Assembly (NCBI RefSeq): GCF_000213175.1 | Contig: NW_009799179.1 | Coordinates: 8,998,480-9,062,479, forward strand | Origin: Neurospora tetrasperma FGSC 2508 | Taxonomy: Eukaryota > Ascomycota > Sordariomycetes > Sordariales > Sordariaceae | Length of the DNA stretch: 64,000 nt | Direction: 5' to 3' | Shown: positions 24,801 to 35,900 of the stretch, piece after piece | Position numbering within the stretch: position 1 is the first letter of the stretch | Layout of the letters: each line of letters starts with the position of its first letter | The notes under the pieces: generated by a model | The model's input: only the letters and a program-made list of their open reading frames with translations | Told to the model about the DNA's origin: nothing | The model's database searches: none | Position numbers and translations under genes: made by a program

Positions 24801-26037
24801 GAAGTGCGGGCAGCAAGCTACGGCAGTCAAGCCGTAGAGTTGTTCGATAAACGGTGTGTCTTCTGAGATTGGTGCGGTTGGCGAGGAACACTTTGGGGTA
24901 AGCCCCCTCTTCAAGAGCCGCCACAAGTCCAAAACCTCGATAGAACGACACACGTGTCTGCAGTGTACTTTCTAGTTTGACATCTTGCAAAGTTTCAGTT
25001 CGGTTAGCTTCCATGTGATTTCTCCAGAAGAATCCAAGCTCGGCGATGCCGAAGTCTCAAGATGAATAGCCATGCTTTATGTTCTGACAAGGTTTTCAGT
25101 TCCGAGTTCACAATTTCTTTCCCTTGTTCAAGGCTCCCGTTAGCTGTTGGTCAAGGCTCTGTTACGTAGCTGATGTTCAAGGCTTTACAATGCTACCTAC
25201 CTAGTGTACATGCGAACTATTGGCTTGAAAAAAAAAAGGCACAGTAGGGCAGACGTGACTCCTTCATGTGGCTTTCCATCTGATCGTCCACCTCGCCGGG
25301 TTGCGGGAGTGGCTAGTACTTCTAGAAGAGTGAAACTCACTTAACTAGTGCCCGCCGGGGGTAGGTAGGGGGGGCCTGGTAGGGAACGTGGCTCGAGCCT
25401 GGCAACTTGAACTAGTTGACCTACCTACGCCCAATAGAAGACTTAACAAGTTCATCAAAGTCCGATATTACTATCTATCCCCCTGGTTGCCATGACTCTC
25501 GGCCGTAAGTAGTCCGAGGTCAGATGAGACTAGTAGTGTAGAGTTAAGGTACCTTAAGCCTTGTCCGTAACCTCGACACTTCTTAGGCTTGGATGCTTGG
25601 GTCGTTTCAAAAAAGAAAGTTAGCCTTACCGTCGAGACACAGGGAAGCCACATTCCGTCCGGATCCTGCAGATCTCTCTTCGTCTTGGAGGAGGAGGCTG
25701 TGTGTTAATGGGAGCTTGTCTGGTTTAGAGAGTGGTAGCGAGTGAAGTTACGAATATAGATGGATCGTCCTAGATAGTGTGAAAATGACAGGAACATAGG
25801 AGCACCGGTACAAGCACAGCCCAGAAGCATTCCTGTTACGGTTAACTTTTGGTTCAGCCCACAGTAAGCATACAGCGTACATGATGGCTAAGTCCCATGA
25901 TCGCTAGATTCAGGCGTATAAAAGAGACGCGGAAGCAGTTGAACAGGGTAAGGTCTTAATTTCGTGTAGTACAGACGGAAATCCCGGTCATTCGGCAGCG
26001 CCGGTACAGGGTGCCGGTCCCGGGCTATGTTGTATTG
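21856..26037. other. 4.2-kb intergenic stretch left of the AT-rich island
   Basis: No gene recognised. It contains a pyrimidine-rich stretch (22200-22300), a 242-codon plus-strand open frame (22821-23549) without domain or plausible codon pattern, a T18-type run at about 24650-24668, and TACCTACC words near 24170, 24535-24551, 25196 and 25363. Composition stays normal (not AT-rich) right up to the island border at 26043. Confidence 0.55.
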
Positions 26038-26042
26038 CGTCG

Positions 26043-26107
26043 TTCCCACACTCAAACACCTGTGCAGTCTTGGCGGGCGTGTGTGCGTGCACACACACAT
26101 ACACCGC
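26043..26107 (+). repeat. Left terminal inverted repeat
   Basis: The 65-bp left copy starts TTCCCACACTCAAACACC, continues through a unique GCAGTCTTGGCGGGCG segment and ends in a short GTGC/CA dinucleotide tract up to CACCGC. The unique part is identical to the right copy; the dinucleotide tract is much shorter here. Composition is normal, with no RIP-like conversion. Immediately outside lies CGTCG (26038-26042), repeated at the right end. Confidence 0.85.
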
Positions 26108-26559
26108 ATTTGACAAATCTGGCCATTTGACATCGCTTTACACGACTTAACTCAATCGTTTAATATCGAAATCTACCCAAAACTAGTACAAAAAGTTGAT
26201 ATTTTGATGCTCTAAATTGTGTAGTTGTCTATTTTAATATTTATATTATCTTTTGAATTATTATTAATATAGTATACTACCCCAATACCCGCCAGAAGGT
26301 ATTAATAATAATAATACTAGTAAATAACGAATATCCTAATAATATTATTAAGACTATTAGTATAAGTATAAAGAGTATGTAGAAATATAAGTATATTCTA
26401 GCGGATACTAGCAAGGTATTTATACCGCCGCGAACCCCCTAGAACGCTAAAAAGTTTCTTATATAGGCGTTTAAAGTATATTATATACTATATTACTCCT
26501 TATATTTTATTAATTATAATTAATATTATAAAGGAAATTATAAACCTCCTTGTATTAAA

Positions 26560-27430
26560 ACCTAATTTATATCTCGACGAAATTTATACTTTTTTAATTA
26601 ATGAATATAACGTATATATTTCGACCGAGACTGTACAATAGTACTTTCAATAGGAGAAGTAGAAGAAGAAATAATTCTATATAAAGGTATTATAATAATC
26701 CCCTATACTAGTAATTAAATAGATATTAAAGATCTTTTTATTTACTATAGAAATATTCGTATTTTGTAACAAATTTAGTACAAATCGAAGGGATAGTGTT
26801 CGTTATACTAGTTAGGTACCTCGTAGCGCTATTACGATAATATTAAGCAAATTTATCTATAGTACGTAGTATTACCTCCTCCTAGCTATTATAATAAATA
26901 GGCTATTTAATATACTAATATTTAGAGGTATAACGGATTTAGTTGGGGTTTGGGATTGGATAGTAAAATGCCTGCTCTTTAAAATAAATTTATTTCCTAA
27001 TTGCAATAATATTTTAATAATAAATAACGTTAATTAGCACCCCCGTACTGAATTTTAATACGCGTATAATTAGAAGAGGGTTCTATTATAGTATTTGCCG
27101 CTGTACTCTCCCGAATTTAACTTTATTGAAGTATACTTTAGCGATTTTAAGTAGTAATTTAAAAGGGTATACTGTAACGAAGGCAATAATAAAATATTAA
27201 ATAATAATTTTACTACGTTCCTTAAATAACTAATGTAGAACGTAGGGTATAAAGTATAATAGATCCGTAATTATTTTAAGAACGTAAAATTAATAATAGA
27301 TGAATTTAATAATATTAATAAAAAGTATAGGGAGCTATATACTAACGAGCTAATTGAATATAGAGAGATAGGTACTATATTTAAGCGGCGGTAAAGAGTA
27401 TAGAAGGGAGAAATAAATTTATATATATTA
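26560..27430 (+). pseudogene. Decayed Tc1/mariner (DD34E-type) transposase
   Basis: In the frame through 27092-27150 the sequence reads YLPLYSPEFNFIEVYFSDFK, the hallmark end of the IS630/Tc1/mariner catalytic domain (usual form LPPYSPDFNPIE). Upstream in the same frame, at 27011-27034, comes ILIINNVN, the position where the family has the second catalytic Asp (VMDN). From that codon (27023) to the Glu codon at 27128 there are 34 intervening residues, exactly the DD34E spacing of Tc1 elements. Flanking codons stay protein-like but are broken by many stops produced by G-to-A/C-to-T change. The start is not definable. No TA-flanked Tc1 ends were found around it. Confidence 0.65.
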
Positions 27431-27436
27431 AATTGA

Positions 27437-27500
27437 ATTAAATACTAAAAATACTAGAAATATTAGAAATACTAAAAGTACTAAAAGTATTAAAAATTGT
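27437..27500 (+). repeat. Short tandem array of ACTAGAAAT-like units
   Basis: Within the AT-rich island, roughly nine-base units of the type AATACTAGA/AATATTAGA/AGTACTAAA recur imperfectly about six times. It sits where the two decayed frames converge. Confidence 0.5.
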
Positions 27501-27599
27501 ATTTATTTATATAATAATACTAAAATACTAGAAACCCCCCTCTTTCGCTATAAATCGATTTGTAATATTGTTATCTCTCGCTAGGACTGCTAATAATAA

Positions 27600-30100
27600 T
27601 ACTATCTGCTATAGAAGCGAAAGTTCTAATAACGCCGTATTCGAATGTAATATTAAATCGGGGGTCTAAAATATATATTAGTTAATTAAATTACGGTAAT
27701 AGGGGTTAGAAGGTATATTTACTATAATTTAACTATATTATTAGTATTATATACTTAATTTTAAGGAAGTTTTTAATACCGTCCCTAAATATTATATAGA
27801 GGTCGTAGTTGAACCCCAGCCTTATAAATTATTTTACTAATTATTTTCTAAGCGCGAATATATTAGGAGGCGCCTCTTTATTCCGGAGTTTATTCTTTAA
27901 AGTAATTAAAGTTCTATATATTAATAATACTTTAGTTGACGTTCTAATATAGTAATATTTATAGAATACTTTAAAGAATTCGGTAATAATCTCTTTAGCC
28001 GGTTAATTAGGCGGGGCGGAGGGTAGTAATAATAAACGAAGACCGAGAGTTAAGAATATAAATAGATATAGTATAAATAATTTTCCAATTTCTATTAGGG
28101 ATTCTTTAATCTCTTTACCCTCGTCCTCTTCGCCTATTATTAATAGTAGTACAATTAACGGCGGTACTAGTAGTTAAGTAAAAATTTAGTTACTATAAAG
28201 ATAGGAGGAGGGTTAATATTAGTACGCTTAATAGTAAAAGTTTTGCAATTAGTCGGGTACTTATAAAATATAGTAATAAAATAGTTTAAGGGCGTATACG
28301 AATCGATAATTATTATTTTATCTAATAGAGGGAAAGCGCCCGCTATATTATAATTATAACCGCCCGTAATTATTAAATTAATTATAAAGCCGCCGGCGGT
28401 ATAAGAAGGAGGTAACTAGATTTAGGGAAATTAAAAATAGGGAGGGAAATATTAGTATAGTAGTAGGTATAGTAAGTATAGGGGAGGAGGGTATAATTAA
28501 TATAAACCTCTAAAATTATCCCTCCTTAGTGTAACTTATAATAGACTATTTATAGTCTCTATATTAGTACTACTATTACTACTATTAATATTATTAATAA
28601 TATTAATATTAATTAATAGATTATTACCTCCTCCCTTACGTTTACTATTATTGTTACTAATACTAGAGGTAGCTGCTACCTTATTGCCTAATATCTATTA
28701 TAATAAACTACCGGGCGGGTTAATTACTATAGCCTTCTCTAATAAGATTGTATATACCTACTTACTTATATTTTTAATATTAAAGTTATAGTAGGTTATA
28801 TTCCTATTAATAATATAATATATTTAATATTTAATAGCCTTATTATAATTCTTATACTTATAATTAAGATTGTACGCCTATGCCTATACTAATTCCTAGT
28901 ATATAGTACCGCGTAGTTTTACCCCCGTATATTCCTCTCGTTACTAATCCTCTTCTAGATTCTTTTTAACTTTTATTAGTATAGTATTTATTGTAACGTA
29001 CTTAAATTTCTTAGTACCGGCTAGAGTCTATAACCCTCGTAATAATAGTATATTGGCCGTTTATAGGGTTAGGGTAATAAAAGGATTAACTAAATTATAA
29101 GAGGGGGTAAGAGTAAAGGGTATATTACTACGGAAGGATAGGGTAGTATGGATTTTACTAGCGGGCAGCTCAATTAACCGAAATTTAAATAATATAGTAA
29201 AATAGTAATTCTAACTAATATAGTAGAGGTACAACTTTATAATAGTCTCGTATTTAAAATTATTATACCTATTAAAGAACTCCTTCCTAAGGATAATTTT
29301 ATTATAAATAATAATCCGGGCGCAGTAATAGTTATAGGTAGTAGTAATATAACTAACGTTATATAAAGAAATTAATTATTTTATTTCTATAGCTATATTA
29401 TCGTTAATAATATCTTATACATAATTTTACTATAATTATCTAATCTCCTTAAATAATATTATCCCAAAGCGCTATTCGTAAAGTTCGCCGTTATTTTATT
29501 TAACTTCAACCTCTCTAAATAAACTATAGTCTTCGATAGAAGGTAGTTTATTATAATTAATAGTAATATACAAACCGACTATATTAAATTAGACTTATAT
29601 TAACTTAGGGTATTTAGGGTACAATAGTAATATTAGAATAACCGGCTTACAGGTAGCGCGGGGCTAAACTAATAGCGCCAAGGCAATTAGTTTAGTCGGA
29701 GAGGCTACCTCGCTATTATTATCGCCCGATAGATAAAATAAAGTATTAAGAATCCGCTTCTTAAGGGTAAGGCGGATAGGGAGTTATTATTCGACTTTAT
29801 TATCGTTACTAGAGTTTTCTTTACTATTAAAAATTTTAATAAGTATCGTAGGCTTAGGGGGGGACGACGGCGGTTCTAATTCTAGCTCTAGCTCTAACGT
29901 TAGGTCTCTAGTAGGAGCCTTCCCCTTCTTAACGGTAGTCTTTTTAATAGCGGCCTTCTTAGGGGTAGTTTTAATAGGAGTAGCCTTCTTCTTAAGTAGA
30001 ATAATTTTAAGGATAACTTTAATAGACTATTCGGCTTTATAACTCTTCTTTCTAGGGCGGGAGGAGGTATATTATAGAATTATTAGACTAGGATCTTCCT
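27600..30100 (-). pseudogene. Second decayed reading frame of the AT-rich element, unknown function
   Basis: On the minus strand, from about 30020 down to about 29790, more than 70 codons are open without an ATG. They read as a Lys/Pro/Thr-rich basic stretch (KKATPIKTTPKKAAIKK) followed by an acidic repeat (LELELELEPP). Further down, protein-like segments separated by stops occur, for example one reading IFALRK and then GFNYDLYIIFRDGIKNF near 27770-27880. The frame structure survives RIP, suggesting a real protein converging on the transposase from the other side. I do not recognise the family. Confidence 0.35.
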
Positions 30101-30322
30101 AATCTTAATCTTCGTTAAAGTAAATTACTAGCGCGCCATTTCGAATATAGGAGCGTTTTATACCGGCGGGTTTTAAATTGAGGATTATTTTAGAAGGTAT
30201 TATCGCAATGGATTTATTTAATTACTAGTATTTTAATTACTTTGTACATTGAAATAACTTCAAATTAATGTAGAAATTATTGTCAAATGATGGATTTTAA
30301 CGAAGTTGTACAATACAGAAGT

Positions 30323-30324
30323 GC

Positions 30325-30367
<43 letters not shown>

Positions 30368-30413
30368 ACGCACGCACGCCCGCCAAGACTGCACAGGTGT
30401 TTGAGTGTGGGAA
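30323..30413 (-). repeat. Right terminal inverted repeat with (GT)n tract
   Basis: The 91-bp right copy runs GCGGTG, then about 20 GT units, then GCACGCACGCACGCCCGCC and the shared unique segment to GTGTGGGAA at 30413. It differs from the left copy only by GT-tract length and one base in the GCAC tract. CGTCG follows at 30414-30418. A further short match (GTCAAATG) lies just inside both copies. Confidence 0.85.
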
Positions 30414-30418
30414 CGTCG

Positions 30419-31513
30419 TATTCTGCCCAGGCCGGCTGCCGGTTGGATAATTCCGGGTGGCCGGGTGGTCGGTAGGCGGCTGGGCTACTTAAAAAGTAAG
30501 TATGTGTCCATTCAATTCCATAAACTGATCCGGAAGGGTAAGTTCATACCGGTCTCACTGGGACAGTCACGGTAAAAGATGAAGCTTGAAGTATCCGAAG
30601 TTATTGATCTGATTGGAATCTGGGTCAACCGTATTCGGTCGTGGTTCTGTGAGTCAACCACTGTCCAAATCGAAGCCCATGGCCGCGGCGGTCTCTGTCT
30701 CCAGTCACCTCCCACCTAATATTCTTTTCTCTTTTCCCTTGGTTCATTTGCACACATAAAGCAGAGGAAGAAGTAGAAGGTAGGGATTTATTTCTCTCCA
30801 GTGCTCCTTCCCAAGACATGTTCTTCGAATGATATTCACTTGTGAGGATCCAACAACCAATAATAGACGGTGCAACTCCAACTTCGATATATCTTTCTTT
30901 CATGCAACTGAACTCAAAGTGTAAGTCAAACACTCACAGAACAATTGAAGAAAGGTGAAACTGCCTTGCAAGAAAAACACAGTCCGCGTTGAAATGTTGT
31001 GAAACCCCACACAGGTTACTCCGGTGCATCGTTCGAGAACTGTGAGCGTTGCTTGAGTGACCCTTTAAACACTCTGCTGGGACAGACGGAAAATACCATC
31101 CCGTTCTAAAGGCAAACAAGCTGCAACCACGAAAAACCAGAAAAACCCGATGGAGAATGAGGGTTGTTAATCTTTATGAGACTATTGAAAGCAATAGGCA
31201 GGGGGTCAACGACAAGGCGGCCGTAGGGGTCAGAGAGAAAGACAGTCTGAAATAAGTTGAAGAGACTTATGTTGATGAGGAATGAAAACCCGTGTATACA
31301 ATTTCGACTTCAGTTTTGATAGTGTTAAAGGGATATCTGACAAGTGTATGGGGTGAGGATGGGACAGTGGCCAGTACCAAAAAGGAGAAACCCAACAATG
31401 ACCTCCCTTAACGCCGTCGACACGAACTCCGCTGCTGTTGAAACCATTGTATGTACCATTGCATAAAGCGCAAAAAGATAATAGTGCATCGGACCGAACC
31501 CACCAAAGTGGCT
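30419..31513. other. Intergenic between the island and lae-1
   Basis: Normal base composition resumes at once. No gene is recognised; short frames have no domains. The right end is the 3' flank of lae-1, whose stop lies at 31514. Confidence 0.6.
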
Positions 31514-32933
31514 TCATGCTGGTCTTCTCGCCGTGAAAATGTGCCTATTTGAGTTAGCCATTGTGAATAACGGAGTTGTGCCTGGTGCTAACGGCCGCTT
31601 GCAGGCTCGTTGGTACTCACAGTGTACAATACGCGCGTATTTTGCGCGACCGAATCTCCTCCTTCACAAGGCTGATGAGGTGCCTCGCAGCGTCTGGGGT
31701 ATAACCGAGAATCCGGGTGAAGGGCGCCAAGGTTAGAGCTTCTAGACCTTGGGTGAGACCAAGATTAAACCATCGCCCAATCTCGCGTTCATGAGCATCC
31801 TCTGGCCATCCATTGATAGGAACCTTGATAACTTGCTCGTGAAGATCCACCAGGCCAGCCTGTCTCATTTGCTGCTGGACGCGATGGCTGTCCAGTCTCA
31901 TTGGACGCCCAGCTCTATCCATTGCCTCCACCAGCGCTTCGGCCCATCGTAAGAAATGAGAATCCGGTGGCAGACTCCTATCATCACTGCGTGGGACCCA
32001 ATCGATTTCCACCTGCTCGACAAATCCGCAATGGGGCTTCAGGTGTCTGTAAAATGGTCAGAAGAGTAACTCCAGCTGTAGAAGATGCTTTTGAAACTTA
32101 CCTGTATATCTGGTCATACACAAATGGCCAGTCGGAGATGCTACCATTCAGTGTACGTAGGTGAATGAGGTCATAAGCACATCCGCTCAGTTCCAGCCAC
32201 GGCTCTTCAATATCCATAGGCTTGAATACGAGGTTGCGCGGGATACTAAATAAGGGAAAATTAGCTTTTCTTTTTCTCTCAATCTCCTCTTTTTCTTTTT
32301 CTTTCAACAAGCAAAGTCCGTTGTTACCTACAATTCTGGCTGGATCAGAGCAAGATCCGCACCAGTGACTTGACCAAGCACTGGATATTTACTGTGAGAC
32401 GCTACAAGTTAGAATATACATAGTCAATGTAGTCTCATTATAATCATTTACTTACTCTTGCATATCAATTGCCCATATTCCGGTTCCACATCCCAGGTCA
32501 AGGATCCGCGGACTTTCCTGATTCGGGAACGGTGCTGAGAAGAGTTGCTGGTTGCGAGCGAGCAAAAAGAAATGATGAAACATGTCGAGTCTATCTTTCT
32601 CCAGCTGCATAATGTGTCAGTATGGTGTCAACACCATTTATATTGACGTACCAGCGGTTGAATACGGAAAACACACCTCATCGATAGGGAACATGTATTG
32701 CCCTTTCTTATACTCCCCATAGAAGCGTCCATTTTCCATATACCCAGGGACTAGATTGGGTCCCCTATGTGTGACGGAACAATGTTAGCTTTTCTGTAAA
32801 ACAGGTATAGCTGTAGTCAGGTTGAAAGTAAGAAGAAATAAAGATCCTACCCGGGCCCATGATGACCTTCCATTGCTCTGTAAGACGGATAACTGTCCTG
32901 GTTTGAAGATCCCAAGGTATGAGAGGCAGGCAT
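31514..32933 (-). CDS. lae-1: LaeA-type methyltransferase, velvet-complex regulator of secondary metabolism
   Basis: Seven exons (32933-32851, 32764-32677, 32604-32456, 32391-32332, 32245-32102, 32046-31621, 31544-31514) splice in phase to 326 aa. LaeA proteins are nuclear SAM-dependent methyltransferase-like partners of the velvet proteins that control secondary metabolism and development. Recognised blocks, in order: [20 protein letters not shown], then [11 protein letters not shown]; the SAM motif [71 protein letters not shown]; and PRSDDRSLP. The ending [10 protein letters not shown] matches the LaeA ending. The N-terminus is short ([13 protein letters not shown]...): an in-frame stop lies upstream of the ATG at 32933, but a further 5' exon cannot be excluded. 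The RIP island lies 1.1 kb past its 3' end. I take it as the lae-1 orthologue. Confidence 0.88.
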
Positions 32934-35900
32934 ATATGGCAAGCCAAAGTGTACTCTCTCTCTCTTCTATGTAACAGGGCACGATGACCCGTCAGGAAGT
33001 GTTGTTCCTTTGGAGGTGAGAGATGGTAAGGAGATGTGGTGTTCGTATATCTGCTGATGAGTGGTTAGACAACGAATACAAATAATTCGACCTTGAGAGG
33101 GAACACGGACAGGTAGGACACGAAAGGGTAGAGAAGGACAAGAAAGGAGCCTCGCAACAAACAAGGCTTTGACCGGGACTTATAAGAAGTAACCCGGAAA
33201 GTGAAGAGAGTAGCGCAACCAGAGGAGCGAGCGGGTCTGATGACAGGGCTGAGAGGGAACCGGGGTCTATGTCAAGTTGACCTGTCCCGATGGAATTATG
33301 AATGGCTGGACAACAGATGGAAGCCGAAAGCTGAGCAGTTAAGTACTGCACCTGCTTTGTACCCTTCCAACCAATGGGCGGTATGTGACGGTAGGGTCGA
33401 CAAGGTAGGTCCCAAGTGGGTGAAGGCAGGCTGGCCGCCGAGAACCATGGTCCAAACATACGGATCCTTGGGAAGCCTTCAACCATGGGTAGGTAACATA
33501 GTCGCAAAAGAGCCACTTGGGAACATCCTCAGGCTAGCGCTGCTGTGTTATGTATGGCAGGGGCAAAGCAGGGAAAGGTAGGGTCGGGGATCCCAGGCCC
33601 CAGACCCGGGTAGGTGGACAGAGGGGGGAGGGCCTGCAGTGGTCTCGGATAAAGACGAGAAAAAATGGGTCAGGGGTTACAAAAACAAAACAATGGAGAG
33701 ATTGGGAGGGCAGGAGGGGACGGACACGTGCGAGGACCAAGGAGACGACACAAAGTGACTGGTTGGGGAACGACAGATGGGGAAAAGCACACTTACTTGT
33801 CCTGGGGTGCTGATTACTGAGATGAGAAGAGAGATGAAGCCGCCGGAAGTGTCGAGAAGAGGGAGAGCGAAAAGAAGAAAAAAAGAAGAGAAGGGGGAAC
33901 GTGCTAGATAGCGGTCGGCGACAGAGCAAAGAGGACGGCCGAGGTACGTATGATGAGGTAGAGGTAGTTCAATGATGCAGGTGAGCCAACGGACTGGCAG
34001 AGTTTGAATGGGCAATTTGAGATCTCCAGGTCGGATCGAAGTAATACTGGACTGTATGTAGTGGTGATTTGATTGAGGTGCTTGTGTCGCTTGATGGGCT
34101 GCCCTGCGTTTTGCGTTGGGTGCAGAATTGGCGGTTGAGGTGTACTTAATGCATGCAATGAGTATGTAGAGGTACCGACGTGGGCCACAGTACATGCGCG
34201 GTACCGTGACAGACCGTACGCGACCGAACCGTAACTGACTGTAACATATGTACACGCTCAGCACCTCAAACACGCCGTTAGGGCCCAGGGCGTCTCCTGG
34301 GTCTTTAGGGTTTGTCGGGCGTGCCAGCTAAAGTAGGGAGCCAACGGCTCTGGGACCAAGAAAAAGAAATGAGCAAAATGCAGACAGGGGAAAAGAGGCG
34401 CTTGCTGGGACCGTTGTTGGCCGCGTCCTCGACTTCGATGTCGCAACGATCCTATGCAGGTCTGACAGGGGGCTCTCGTTTTTCTAGCTTTCTTTCTAGC
34501 GCAAGCCAGCAGCGGCAGCGTAGCGTTGACGGGCGTCAGAATTTGTATCGTGTCGTGGTACGTAGCCACGGTAGGGTGGCTCGAATCCGAAACCGAGCGG
34601 AACTCCCGCGGAGGCGTGGACCTCTGCGCTTTTTGAAGTGTTGGCCTAGAAGTATGGTTCGCAGCGTTGGCGGACCCTATGATGATCACCTCTTCTCTAC
34701 TGACCATTAACTTGAAAAAGTCAAGCTTCACACCGGCAACCACGCCATGCCAAGGCCTCTTAGGTTGGTGTATGATGATGTAGCCAGCAGCGAAGAAGGG
34801 CCCCCCTAGGTTGAACAACGGACAGCAAAATGAAACAGCCAACAGCGCAATGGTGTTCGGGTAGCTTTGCCGCTGCTCGCCTATCTTCTAACCCGGTGCG
34901 CCGCGAAGCAAAGCTTGAGGAGAACAAGAGTCTTTGTTTGCTCAGAATCAATCCAAAGCACTCATTGACCTTGTTGGGCGATGGCGAGTGTACATCCGGC
35001 ACTGGTGTACATACAGTAGCTGAAGCGGATGGTCGGTTGGGGCCGATGCGCTGGCACGCTCTCGGAGCTCTCTCCTGTCGACTATACGGGCATCTCATAG
35101 GCCAATGGGCGGGGGAGTGAAGTAATCAAGGTCGTTGGGAGACAGCATGGAGCATGATGGGGGATCTTGGACGCCAACCGACGACGGCACCGTGAAGACC
35201 ACAAGAGGTAAGGAAAAGCCTTTCGATGAGAAGTGCGGTAGCTCAGGTCTTGGAGGATGGCGGCTAGCCTCGCAGGCTATCACTTTGGTTGAGTGGTTGG
35301 GAGTTCCTGGGGGACGGGGCTTGTCCGGGGCGTCGCTGGTCGGTGGCCTGGCGCCGGCGGGCTACTTGGGATAAATGGCCCAGCGAGTGCGTGCCTGTGG
35401 TAAGTTGGCGATGTGGAACGGGAGATGGAAACGGGCTTCCGAAATGGGGGGCCACGGTGTTGAGGACGCTTGGGACGCTGCGAGACACCGACCCGGCTTG
35501 ATACATACACTACCTCTACGTACTTTCCAGGAAGGCAAGAAACAATAGTGTGGGGTTGTGGGTTCCTTGGTTAAATGTAAAAATCCTCGTCCTAGCACGT
35601 CCCCATCGCACCCTTACCCCTTCTTCCACGAGAGCCAGAATGGGGAGGCGCGATACGACGGTAATTGGATGTTATAAGATCTATATGTTCCTTATTAAGG
35701 ACGGATACTAGGTAAGTAATGCAAATTAGCCCACTGCAGGAGCGTGCAGCACCCAGAGACTGACCGATTGGTGCCCTGTGCATCAGAGTGCATCAGAGTG
35801 CAGAAGAAACTGGTCATCCCGGGCCAAGAAGCACGATACATCATCTCGTACCTACACTACAGTACTATGCAGTAACAGTTGCCATGGGGCGACAACCCAA

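Larger units (their letters stand above)
26043..30413. mobile_element. RIP-mutated AT-rich element bounded by inverted repeats (4.37 kb), DNA-transposon-like
   Basis: The two ends are an inverted repeat (26043-26107 and 30323-30413) whose outermost bases read TTCCCACACTCAAACACC inward. The element is flanked by a direct CGTCG (26038-26042 and 30414-30418), which looks like a 5-bp target-site duplication. The interior is strongly AT-rich, full of TpA and poor in CpA/TpG while CpG persists, the signature of repeat-induced point mutation. It contains fragments of a Tc1/mariner-type transposase on the plus strand and a second decayed frame on the minus strand. No reverse transcriptase, protease or integrase motif of retroelements was seen. 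Age cannot be read from the interior because RIP acts within single sexual cycles; the matching ends suggest a fairly recent insertion. Confidence 0.7.

Noticed and set aside
26140-30290. Interior of the AT-rich island considered as an LTR retrotransposon or LINE (Tad) relic.
   Set aside because: The ends are inverted, not direct; no reverse-transcriptase, protease or integrase block was seen; a Tc1-type catalytic block is present.
33534-34842. Overlapping minus-strand frames of 131-198 codons upstream of lae-1.
   Set aside because: Low-complexity Ser/Pro/Leu composition and no domain. More likely lae-1 promoter or leader sequence than genes.
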